Of a stretch of DNA of 12,412 nt, positions 1-8,907 are shown piece after piece. The stretch covers positions 1 through 12,412 of the forward strand of contig JABJNS010000010.1 in assembly GCA_018664745.1 (NCBI GenBank), given 5' to 3'. The position numbers and the translations under genes are program-made. Below the pieces are notes generated by a model. That model saw only the letters and a list, made by a program, of their open reading frames with translations. It made no database searches and had not been told where the DNA came from. The first letter of the stretch is position 1; each line of letters starts with the position of its first letter. The DNA is from Flavobacteriales bacterium. GTDB lineage: Bacteria; Bacteroidota; Bacteroidia; Flavobacteriales; BACL11.

Positions 1-2272
1 TATCCCAACCAATAGAAGATAAATCATCACCAACTGCTAAACCTCCAGCTAGTATTTCAGCAGAAGTATAAGTTGATTGACTTACTCCATCCATCCATCC
101 AGTATAGAATAAACCCTTCCCAGAAGTAACCCCTGTTCCTGACCCTAACTGAACAGTTGTTGGACATGGAGATCCTCCTGAAGTAGAAAGCACAACCGAA
201 CCATCAGCATTTAGAGGTCCAGTAGCATCAAATAATTGAGCAGAAATGATTACAGCACTAGGCTCTCCAATAGTTACTGAAGCAGTAGTAGCAGTACAAC
301 CATTAATTGAATCAGTTGTAGTACAAGTATAAGTACCAGCAGATAAACCAGTTGCAATTGCAGTAGTTTGACCATCTGACCATAAATAAGTATTATAAGT
401 AGCATTTGGTGAACTTACTAAACAAGTAGCAGTTCCATCACTACCTGCATTACAAGAAGCATCAGTACTAGTAGCAGTAGCAGCATAATAAGTACATGGG
501 TAAATATTAAATACATTAACATCATCAATTCTTACTATATCATGATAAGCTGCAGAATAAGTAGTTCCGTATTTATTAGCAGCTTCAAAAGTAATATAAA
601 CAGAAGACTGTCCAGAATAACTAGATAGATCATATGTAAGATCATCATTAAGTTCATCTGTAGCATTACTTAGAGTCTTTTTATGGAATCTATTACCATT
701 TACATCAGTTAAAACAGTTCCATTAGCTTTTACTCTTAACCAAGAATAACCTGCATAATAACCTGCAAATACTGCATCAAAGCTCATATTTACTGTAGGA
801 TTAGCATTACTCAAATCCATACATATTGTAGCAGAAGCCATATGCTCAGTATTAGTAAATGCAATAGAATCATCTGTTGCACTAGAGTAACCTGTCCAAT
901 TTTGGTAATTAGCACTACCTGTAAATTCTAAAGATACAGTATCAAGTACTGCATTAGCTCCTGTAATTAAAGATGCAGAAGCAGAAGCACCTGAAGTAGT
1001 TGTCCAACCATTAGCACTAAGATTAGCTAATTCAAAACCATCTGAGAAATCTAAAGTATGACAAATAGGGAACACACAAGATGCAGAATCGTTTACATTA
1101 CATGTAGCACAATAGTTAGTTGCTAATGCATCTAAACAACCTGGGAAAAGACAAGAACCATCATCAACAACAGCACTTGCATTATAGTTAGTTGCAAAGA
1201 AATCCATACAACCTTGTACAGGAGCCTCCATTACACGCACTAAGTCAATAGCAGCATCAGCATAATATCCTGTAATTGTTTTATTATAATGAAATCTTAC
1301 ATCAACAGTACCCGTACCTAGAGCAGTATCAGTAAGTGAAACTACATACTCATTCCACATATTACCTAAATTACCAGTTACTGACCATAAAGTATCCCAA
1401 GAAGTTGCAGAAGTTGCTTTTGCTTGAATAGATAAAGTTCCAATATTAGCACCAAACATATGAGCAGCAAAAACTAATGCAGGATCAGCTAATGTACTTA
1501 AATCAAGACAATTTGAATACAAATAGTAATCTTGAATTCCTGAATAATTAGCTTCTACATACATATATGTTGAGCTATCAAATGCAGCAGTAGGCCCTGT
1601 ATTTGTTGTACCAGTAGGCCCTGTCTTAGCTTGCCATCCACCATATATATAAGGAGCATTTCCTGATAAATAGTTAGATGCATCATTCTTCCAATAAGTA
1701 CCCGTTAAACCTGACTCAAAACTTGTAGAATGAGCACCAACAGCACAAGCATAAGTACAAGTACCATCATCATAATTAGCTAATGCATCAAAATTAGTAG
1801 CTAATGTATCAGTACATCCATATACAGTTACCGGAGCACCACTTAAATACATCATAGTTGATGTGTGACAACCAGTTGCAGTTAAACAAGTGGAATCAAC
1901 AGTATAATGCACATAATGCGTACCAGAAACAGTTGCTGTCCATGTCAAAGGAGCTGAACCATGTGCAACTACAGGTCCTGAAGAAGTTCCAGAACGAACA
2001 GTAATATATCCTGGATTTGCATTTGCACCAGTAACCATATTCGTGTAAGAATATCCTGAAGATACACCAGTAATGGTATTATATTCAGTTAAGTAATTAC
2101 AAGTAGATATACCTTGAAGAGGATTACCAAAATTATCTGGCGCCACTGCACTTCCATAAGAAGATGAATTAGTACATTGCGCAAATAAATTAGGGCTTAA
2201 AAATACCATGGCAATTGCCATTAAGTAACCTAAGATTTTCCTAGGATTTTTTTTACTAAACTTGTTTTCCAT
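1..2272 (-). CDS. Partial secreted surface protein with MAM-like, Cys-rich and SprB-type domains (C-terminus beyond window)
   Basis: The minus-strand frame is open from ATG at 2272 to the left edge: 757 codons and no stop, so the protein is C-terminally incomplete here. Residues 1-32 form a signal peptide ending near LFAQ. Residues 33-145 are a Cys-containing beta domain of a kind seen in Flavobacteriia exoproteins. Cys-rich 'GC..A.NY..DDGSC' repeats lie at about 152-172 and 354-374, with a degenerate third copy at 379-399. Residues 184-348 resemble a MAM-type jelly roll (FESGLTGTYW, then NTGP, then HMFGANIGTLSIQ). Residues 406-588 look like a second jelly roll. Residues 592-672 are one SprB-type repeat (DASCNAGSDG, LSAGTYTC, GEP). 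Residues 680-757 begin another domain containing YTSAEILAGGL. The domain set is typical of T9SS cargo, but the sorting tail would be outside the window. It is probably a surface-attached or released adhesin; its ligand is unknown. It is divergent from the giant adhesin gene, with a 510 bp gap. Confidence 0.88.
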   Translation of the reverse strand, partial: MENKFSKKNPRKILGYLMAIAMVFLSPNLFAQCTNSSSYGSAVAPDNFGNPLQGISTCNYLTEYNTITGVSSGYSYTNMVTGANANPGYITVRSGTSSGPVVAHGSAPLTWTATVSGTHYVHYTVDSTCLTATGCHTSTMMYLSGAPVTVYGCTDTLATNFDALANYDDGTCTYACAVGAHSTSFESGLTGTYWKNDASNYLSGNAPYIYGGWQAKTGPTGTTNTGPTAAFDSSTYMYVEANYSGIQDYYLYSNCLDLSTLADPALVFAAHMFGANIGTLSIQAKATSATSWDTLWSVTGNLGNMWNEYVVSLTDTALGTGTVDVRFHYNKTITGYYADAAIDLVRVMEAPVQGCMDFFATNYNASAVVDDGSCLFPGCLDALATNYCATCNVNDSASCVFPICHTLDFSDGFELANLSANGWTTTSGASASASLITGANAVLDTVSLEFTGSANYQNWTGYSSATDDSIAFTNTEHMASATICMDLSNANPTVNMSFDAVFAGYYAGYSWLRVKANGTVLTDVNGNRFHKKTLSNATDELNDDLTYDLSSYSGQSSVYITFEAANKYGTTYSAAYHDIVRIDDVNVFNIYPCTYYAATATSTDASCNAGSDGTATCLVSSPNATYNTYLWSDGQTTAIATGLSAGTYTCTTTDSINGCTATTASVTIGEPSAVIISAQLFDATGPLNADGSVVLSTSGGSPCPTTVQLGSGTGVTSGKGLFYTGWMDGVSQSTYTSAEILAGGLAVGDDLSSIGWD

Positions 2273-2561
2273 AATACATGTTTTAATTATTAAAAAGGTT
2301 AATTATATGTAAAAAGTCACTATGATTACTCACAATGACTAAATTACCGAAAATAAAATATGCGAAAAACCCACACCATAATAGATATGAATTTTTAATC
2401 AGTCCAACCTGATAATTATAGCTTTTCGTCATAAAGTTTTTTGTTTTTGTCGTAAAACAAGAGTGTAAAAATAATAAAAAAATCTTAAAAATCAAATTTC
2501 AAAACATTAAACTTTGAGTTATTAACAGTCTTTTTTTAATAACAGCACCAATAACTCCTGC

Positions 2562-2590
2562 CAAAAATAATTACGAGATAACAAAAGCAA
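2562..2590 (-). promoter_or_regulatory. Candidate minus-strand promoter for the 2272 gene
   Basis: On the minus strand, 2569-2562 reads TATTTTTG, an exact fit to the Bacteroidota -7 consensus TAnnTTTG. A TTG lies upstream at 2590-2588, about 18 bp away, where the -33 TTTG element is expected. Transcription would start near 2556, leaving a leader of roughly 280 nt before the ATG at 2272. Chance matches are easy in such AT-rich DNA, so this is a weak call. Confidence 0.25.
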
Positions 2591-2723
2591 TAGTTACAAA
2601 TAAAGAGTAAATAAAAAACTATCACCAATTTACACACATTATATATATACAATTAAAACAAGGTGATATTCCAATTCCGCTTATGGTATATTAAAGAGAA
2701 AAACTCTAAAAATAAATAATAAA

Positions 2724-2752
2724 TTAGATTTATTTTAGTTTTTGTATATTTG
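2724..2752 (+). promoter_or_regulatory. Candidate promoter of the giant adhesin operon
   Basis: TATATTTG at 2745-2752 matches the Bacteroidota sigma -7 consensus TAnnTTTG exactly. TTAG at 2724-2727 is a 3/4 match to the -33 TTTG element at 17 bp spacing. Transcription would start near 2758-2760, giving a leader of about 24 nt to the ATG at 2783. The position directly before the gene makes this the better supported of the two promoter calls. Confidence 0.45.
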
Positions 2753-2782
2753 CAAGTTTAGAATAAACCAGAAAACGAAAAG

Positions 2783-5700
2783 ATGAAAAAAAAATTACTG
2801 CTATTTATTTGCTTAACTATTACATTTTCCGTGTGGGCCGGGAAACCTAGCAACCCTCTTGTTATTAATATATCTAGTTCAGGAGCAACTCTTACTTGGG
2901 ATAATGGAACCTGCATCACTAATGACTACAAACTACAATACAGAGAAAATACACCTACCACCTGGATATCAGTAAACAATATACCTAATTCAAGTAGTAC
3001 AACCAATTATAACCTAACTGGACTAAACCCTTCAACTACTTACGAGTGGAGAGTAATGTGTGGTGGAAACTGGAGATTAGGGGCAAATTTCACCACAAAT
3101 GGAGTTTGCAACATAAGCAATTCTTTTACCAGTATAGATGCAAGTTGTAGCTCTACACTTGATGGTTCTATAAATACAAATATAGTTAATGGATCTCTTC
3201 CTTATTCCTATAATTGGAATAATGGAGAAACAACAGCAAATATAAATTCTATAGGAAGTGGTTTATACACTGTTACTGTTACTGATAATTTAGGATGCAC
3301 ATTAACAGACTCTATTAATATAGGATATACTAATTTAAAATCTATCACTCAAACAGTTTCTACTTTTATTGATACTGCAACTCCAAACTATCCCGGAGTT
3401 ATTGATGGACATAATATATGGGCATATGACACATTAAATATAGTGAATCATGGATGTGCAGTTAATATTCGACCTGAATTCATTATTTCTCATTCTACTC
3501 AAGCTATATTACAAGGTCAACTAAATTTAAGATGGTATTTACCTGGTGTAGGATTTTTGAATATCCCTTATGATATTGACAGTAATGGTAATGCATACGG
3601 ATTCTGGAATACAGCTAATGCTGATTCTACTGGATTTAACTTAACACTACAGTCTACACAAGAAATGGTAGTAAGAGTAAAATTTCAAAATGGAGCACCA
3701 TATGGAAATTATATTGCTTCTTGGCAAACCCAAGAAGTTGATCCTTCAGGAAATATTATACAAACACTAGCTACTGCTGACACCGCTTTAATTAGTCTAA
3801 TTAACTGTTCAACCTTTGCAATTGACAGTACAACCATTACAAATAACAATTGTAATGGTTCCGCAACTGGTTCTGCAACTATTTTTTCTTTAACTAATGG
3901 CTCTGGACAATACTCATATAATTGGAGTGACGGACAAACAACTGCAACTGCTACAAATTTATCAGCAGGAATCTACTCATGTATAGTAATAGATAATAAT
4001 TGGGGTTGTTCTGACTCAATAAGCTTTACAATCACTGAGCCTATAGCAATGAACGGGGCTTTATCAGGTACTCATGTCAGTTGTAATGGTAGTACAGATG
4101 GAACATTAAGTGCTATTGCAAATGGAGGTTCTGGAAACTACTCATATAGTTGGACCCCTTCTTTAACTTCATCTGCAAATGAAACAAATTTAAGTGCAGG
4201 AACATATAATTTAACTATTACAGATGCAATATGTTCTACTAATGCAAATCATTCATTTACTATAAATGAACCAGCTCTCTTTCAAGAAAGCGCTACATCA
4301 AATAGTAATTCTTCATGTGACACTGCTAATTGCAATGGTAGTATTAACCTTTCAATTACAGGAGGAACAACTCCATATTCTATTAGTTGGGCAAATGGAG
4401 ATAGTGTTAGTGTAAGATCTGATTTATGTGCTGGTAACTACTCTATTACAATTACTGATGCTAACTCTTGTTCAACATATACAGAAAGCATAACAATTAA
4501 CGATAGTATTTCCACACCTAATATTGGGATTACTAGTAGTAATATCAGCTGTAACGGACTTACTGATGGAAGTGCTGAAGCAATGATACTTTCAGGATCA
4601 GGAGGAACAGGAAATATATCAACTCTTACTTATTGCGTTTCTACACCAGCTCAATCTTCAAATTGCAATATTGAATTAGTTAGATTAATTGGAGATGGTG
4701 ATTCTATAGTAAGTAACACTACAAATTTAGCTGATGATTATGAAGATTATACTAGTCAATACGCTACACTTTCTCCTGGACAAACATATAGCATTGATAT
4801 TAGACTAGGAACATATAATATTCCTTCTGGAGGATTTCTTGCAGGAGCAAAAGCATTTATTGACTGGAATATTGATGGAGTCTTTGATGCTAATGAAGAA
4901 ATAGGAAGCATTGCAAATCAACAAATTACAACTAATATATTTTCACTGACTTTTACCACACCAAATAATGGAATATTTGGAGCTACCAGAATGAGAATAG
5001 TCTCACAGTATAACAATGATAATTTTGGAGCGTGTGAAGTTGGTCTCTGGGGCGGACCGTATCAAGCTCCTTACTATGGATCAACTGAAGATTATTCAGT
5101 AGTTATAAATGGGTCAACTCCAGCCACATACTTATGGTCTACAGGAGATACAATAGCTCAAATCACAAGCTTATCAGCAGGAACATACACCTGTACTGTG
5201 ACAGATACAAATGGTTGTTTTGCAATAGATAGCGTTACCATTACCGAGCCAACAGCAATTTCTACTTTAGAAAATACAACAAATGTACTTTGTAATGGCG
5301 GAAATAGCGGAGCAGTATCTTTAGTTATTTCTGGAGGAAATTCTCCTTACACAAGTAATTGGGGGGTAGTTGACACAAATAATCTTTCTATAGGAAATTA
5401 TAACTATACAATTACCGATAATAATGGCTGTACTTTTTCTGACTCAATTAATATTAGCGAGCCAGATGCTTTAAGCAATAACCATACTTCAGTAAACGTA
5501 AATTGTAATGGAGCAACTGATGGAAGTATTGACATTACTCCATCAGGAGGTGTAGGTCCGTATACTTTTACTTGGGATAATGGAGCAAATACTGAAGATT
5601 TAACTAATATCTCTGCTGGGCAATATATTGTAACTATTACTGACGCCAATAATTGCACATTTAATGATACTATTACAATCACAGAACCTACCTTACTTTA

Positions 5701-6526
5701 CTCTTCATTTATCCAAACAAATGCATCTTGTTATGGGTTTAATGATGGAAGTGCTACAGTAAGTTTTTTTGGTGGAACAACTGATTATATTTTATCTTGG
5801 GACTCTTTAACTTACCCCTTATTAGGAGGGACATCTACATTCTCAACACCAGTAGGTGTTCCTGGAGGAATATACCCATATATGGTAACCGACAATAATG
5901 GCTGTACGCATGCTGACACAATCATTATAACACAACCTGATTCAATACATAGTATCGCAACTCTTACAAATGTCAGCTGTACTGGTCTTTCAGATGGTAG
6001 TGCAACACTAAATATAATTGGAGGAACAGCCCCTTACAGTGAAAATTGGGGAGTAAGTGACTCTACTGCTTTAAATAATGGATACCATACCTTTATAATT
6101 ACAGATGCTAATGGATGTAACACTAATGACAGCATTCTTATTACAGAGCCTTTAGCACTAACAGCTAATGAGAACATTATCAATGTGAGTTGTAATGGAT
6201 TTTCAGATGGGAATGCAACAATTAGTATCTCAGGTGGAACTTCTCCTTATTTTGAAAACTGGGGAGGATTTGATTCCACTGCCTTAGCATTTGGTTCATA
6301 TACATATACTGTCACTGATGCAAATGGATGTACCTATACAAACACTATTTCCATTACGGAGCCTACTACCTTAACCGCAACAGCTACAACTACTGACGTG
6401 CTTTGTAATGGCGACTCAACAGGTACAGCTACTTTAACTATTAATGGTGGAACTCCTAGCTATAATGAGATTTGGAATGGAACATTACCATTAATTTACT
6501 TGCAAACACCTACACCTTTACAGTAA
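2783..6526 (+). CDS. Giant SprB-repeat adhesin, N-terminal part (frameshifted)
   Basis: This 1247-residue frame is the N-terminal part of a large T9SS-type adhesin. Residues 1-20 are a signal peptide (MKKKLLLFICLTITFSVWAG), which supports the ATG at 2783. Residues 21-107 resemble a fibronectin III domain (ATLTWD, YKLQYR, LNPSTTYEWRV). SprB-type repeats follow, each with a 'SCNG..DGS', a 'W..G', an 'LSAGTYT.TVTD..GC' and a 'TEP' segment. Repeat 1 is at about 110-182 and repeats 2-10 span about 348-1194. An unassigned domain occupies about 184-346. A GEVED-like domain at about 610-776 (FIDWNIDGVFDANEE, TRMRI, STEDYSV) interrupts repeat 5. The frame ends at TAA 6524-6526 in the middle of repeat 11, and the rest of that repeat and the protein continue one frame back in the next entry. 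The SprB family includes the mobile gliding adhesin of Flavobacterium johnsoniae. An adhesive surface role here is inferred. Confidence 0.88.
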   Translation: MKKKLLLFICLTITFSVWAGKPSNPLVINISSSGATLTWDNGTCITNDYKLQYRENTPTTWISVNNIPNSSSTTNYNLTGLNPSTTYEWRVMCGGNWRLGANFTTNGVCNISNSFTSIDASCSSTLDGSINTNIVNGSLPYSYNWNNGETTANINSIGSGLYTVTVTDNLGCTLTDSINIGYTNLKSITQTVSTFIDTATPNYPGVIDGHNIWAYDTLNIVNHGCAVNIRPEFIISHSTQAILQGQLNLRWYLPGVGFLNIPYDIDSNGNAYGFWNTANADSTGFNLTLQSTQEMVVRVKFQNGAPYGNYIASWQTQEVDPSGNIIQTLATADTALISLINCSTFAIDSTTITNNNCNGSATGSATIFSLTNGSGQYSYNWSDGQTTATATNLSAGIYSCIVIDNNWGCSDSISFTITEPIAMNGALSGTHVSCNGSTDGTLSAIANGGSGNYSYSWTPSLTSSANETNLSAGTYNLTITDAICSTNANHSFTINEPALFQESATSNSNSSCDTANCNGSINLSITGGTTPYSISWANGDSVSVRSDLCAGNYSITITDANSCSTYTESITINDSISTPNIGITSSNISCNGLTDGSAEAMILSGSGGTGNISTLTYCVSTPAQSSNCNIELVRLIGDGDSIVSNTTNLADDYEDYTSQYATLSPGQTYSIDIRLGTYNIPSGGFLAGAKAFIDWNIDGVFDANEEIGSIANQQITTNIFSLTFTTPNNGIFGATRMRIVSQYNNDNFGACEVGLWGGPYQAPYYGSTEDYSVVINGSTPATYLWSTGDTIAQITSLSAGTYTCTVTDTNGCFAIDSVTITEPTAISTLENTTNVLCNGGNSGAVSLVISGGNSPYTSNWGVVDTNNLSIGNYNYTITDNNGCTFSDSINISEPDALSNNHTSVNVNCNGATDGSIDITPSGGVGPYTFTWDNGANTEDLTNISAGQYIVTITDANNCTFNDTITITEPTLLYSSFIQTNASCYGFNDGSATVSFFGGTTDYILSWDSLTYPLLGGTSTFSTPVGVPGGIYPYMVTDNNGCTHADTIIITQPDSIHSIATLTNVSCTGLSDGSATLNIIGGTAPYSENWGVSDSTALNNGYHTFIITDANGCNTNDSILITEPLALTANENIINVSCNGFSDGNATISISGGTSPYFENWGGFDSTALAFGSYTYTVTDANGCTYTNTISITEPTTLTATATTTDVLCNGDSTGTATLTINGGTPSYNEIWNGTLPLIYLQTPTPLQ

Positions 6527-8907
6527 CTGATGCAAATGGGTGTTTATACTCTGATTCTGTAGTCATTAATGAACCTAATGAACTAATTTCCTCAATTATC
6601 CCAACTGATTTGACTTCTTGTTTAGTAGTAAATGGAAGTATTGATATCACCGTTAGTGGTGGTATTAGTTCTTACACTTACTTATGGAACAATAATGATA
6701 CTACTGAGGATATTATGAATCTTTCTGCAGGTAACTATACTGTTACCATTACAGATGCTAACGGATGTACAGCATTAAATAGTGCAAGTGTGAATCAACC
6801 TTCAAATGGCTTATCTTTATCATTAATCTCTCCAGATTATAATGGATATAACATCTCATGTTATAATGGAAGTAATGGAACAATTACAGCCAATACAACA
6901 GGTGGTTTAGGTAACTTAGCATTTAACTGGTCTACTAATGACACCCTTCAAAACTTAAACAACCTTACTGCAGGAAACTATAGTCTAGTTATAACCGATT
7001 CTGTAGGGTGTACACTTACTGACAGTGTCATTTTAACTGAGCCATCACAATTATCATCAAATTACACATCAACAGATGCAAGTTGTTATGGTTTAGCTGA
7101 TGGAGCTGCTTTGGTTAACTTCATTGGTGGTATACAAGACTACACACTAACTTGGGGTACATTTACTTACCCTTTAATTGGTGGAATTTCAACTTTCATT
7201 ACTCCTATTGGCGTTCCTGCTGGAATATACCCATATACTGTTACTGATATGAACGGATGTTCACAGTCAGATACCATTACAATTAATCAGCCTGACAGTT
7301 TATACACATCATTAATTGTATCTAATTACAATGGAAATAACATTTCTTGCAATGGATTTTCTGACGGAAGTATTGATATCCAGGTAAGTGGAGGAACAGC
7401 TTCTTACACCTATTATTTTAATGGAACACTTATTACAAATACTACTATTTCAGGATTATCTGCAGGAATTTACACTGACTCAGTTATTGATAACAATGGT
7501 TGCGTATTTACAGAAACAATTGTTTTATCTGAACCTGATCTTTTAAACAATACACTTTTAACTAGTAATATGAGTTGTAATGGGTTATGTGATGGAACAA
7601 TTACACCTCAAGTTAATGGAGGTACAGTTCCTTATTCTTTCTTATGGAACAATTCATTTACAACTAATAATTTAAATTTACTTTGTGACGGAACTTACAC
7701 ACTAAATATTACAGACAATAATGGCTGTACATTAACAGATAGCACTGTAATTACTGAACCATCAGCAATTGTTATTAATCTAGATTCAATCGAAAACGTT
7801 TCAATTTATGGAGGAAATGATGGAGCACTCTTTACAACAACTTATGGTGGAGCAAATAATTATACTTTCTTATGGTCAGGACCGGCTGGATTTAATGCCT
7901 CAACTTTAAATATTGACAACCTTGTAGCTGGAACTTATTTTCTAACAGCTACTGACAGCACTTTTTGTTCAGCAACTGATTCTTTTGAAGTAACTCAACC
8001 ACCATCACTAACTGCAAATTTAGACAGTGTAATAAATTTAGATTGTAACGGAATTTGCAATGGAGAGCTTTATGTTACGGCTGATGGAGGGGATTCTATT
8101 TACACTTATTTATGGTATGGTCCAAACGGATACACATCAACTGATGAAGACATTGATAGTTTATGTGCTGGAACTTATATATTAGAACTTTCTGACACGA
8201 CCAATACAGTAACATTATACTTTAATGTAATAGAGCCTACGCCAGTTACCATTGTTTCTATTTCCGATACAGCTATTTGCTACAAAGGAACTGCTCAAGC
8301 TAACGCCTATGTTTATGGCGGAAATTATCCTTATCAAACACTATGGAGTAATGGCTCAACAAATACTTCAACAGTTTTACCAGCTGGAATACATAATGTA
8401 AGTATTATTGATGCAAACGGATGCATTGCTACTGATACCGTAACAATACATCAAGCTGATTCTATAAGTGTTAACCCTACAATTATTAATGCAAGCTGTT
8501 ACGGACTTCAAGATGGGCAAGTTACACTAACAATTACCAATGGTGGAACACCTCCTTTCCAGTATTCAGCAAACAATGGTATTAATTTTCAAACATCAAA
8601 TATTTTCTACAATTTAGCTGCTGGAGCAGCTGATTATATTGTAATGGATGTAAATGGGTGTATTAATACTATTTCAGTAACTATAAATCAGCCAGAGGAA
8701 TTAACTTGTGTTATTAACACTAATAATGCTAGTTGTTATGGAGAGTGTGACGGAACAGCCACTGCAAGTGTAAATGGAGGAACAGCACCATATACTTATG
8801 ATTGGGGAGGTGCCAATCCAAATAATTTATGTGCTGGACTTTACAATCTAATTGTAACCGATATAAATGGCTGCTTAACAGCTATCTCCACTACAATTAG
8901 TGAGCCT
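3110..8907 (+). repeat. Array of 21 diverged SprB-type repeats (about 210-250 bp units)
   Basis: I count 21 units, interrupted by an unassigned domain (about 3330-3822) and a GEVED domain (about 4610-5110). Approximate unit ends: R1 3327, R2 4041, R3 4273, R4 4513, R5 5251 (split), R6 5466, R7 5689, R8 5940, R9 6151, R10 6364, R11 6572 (frameshifted), R12 6797, R13 7044, R14 7290, R15 7533, R16 7761, R17 8001, R18 8238, R19 8457, R20 8691, R21 8907. The DNA copies have diverged well beyond simple tandem duplication, while the protein signature stays clear: an early Cys, then DG, GG, W, AG-Y, a late GC and a closing EP or QP. Units start at the residue after EP/QP. Boundaries are good to a few codons. 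Confidence 0.85.
6472..6526 (+). other. Frameshift junction inside SprB repeat 11
   Basis: In this 55 bp overlap the upstream frame runs out at TAA 6524-6526, while the downstream frame, one position back, carries the missing second half of the same repeat. Adding one A beside the AA at 6493-6494 joins WNGTLPL to NLLANTYTFTV. The W-to-Y spacing then equals that of repeat 10. That fits loss of one base from a short A run. No X-XXY-YYZ slippery heptamer is present in the upstream frame, so programmed -1 frameshifting is unlikely. Confidence 0.8.

Larger units (their letters stand above)
2273..2782. other. Divergent intergenic region, no gene seen
   Basis: These 510 bp separate the starts of two divergent surface-protein genes. 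They are strongly AT-rich, with A and T runs and a short alternating AT tract near 2640-2651. An open frame of 70 codons on the minus strand (2283-2495) has a low-complexity Phe/Asn/Lys-rich product with no recognisable domain, and I do not consider it a gene. The only signals I can support are the two candidate promoters listed separately. I saw no convincing terminator hairpin, tRNA or riboswitch. Confidence 0.7.

Noticed and set aside
2283..2495. 70-codon minus-strand open frame in the divergent region
   Set aside because: Product is low-complexity and Phe/Asn/Lys-rich, typical of translated AT-rich DNA; no domain or ribosome binding site, and it lies in the presumed leader/promoter of the 2272 gene.
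2694..2710. AGAG-AAAAA-CTCT small inverted repeat upstream of the adhesin
   Set aside because: A 4 bp stem in AT-rich DNA is expected by chance, and the flanks do not extend the pairing.
5404..5682. 92-codon minus-strand open frame
   Set aside because: It lies antisense inside SprB repeats 6-7 of the adhesin, whose protein pattern is clearly the coding one.
6472..6526. Programmed -1 ribosomal frameshift
   Set aside because: No X-XXY-YYZ heptamer in the upstream frame in the overlap and no obvious stable stem-loop after it; single-base loss explains the data better.
3110..8907. Repeat array as CRISPR or satellite DNA
   Set aside because: Units are over 200 bp, diverged in DNA and continuous in coding frame; the conservation is at protein level.
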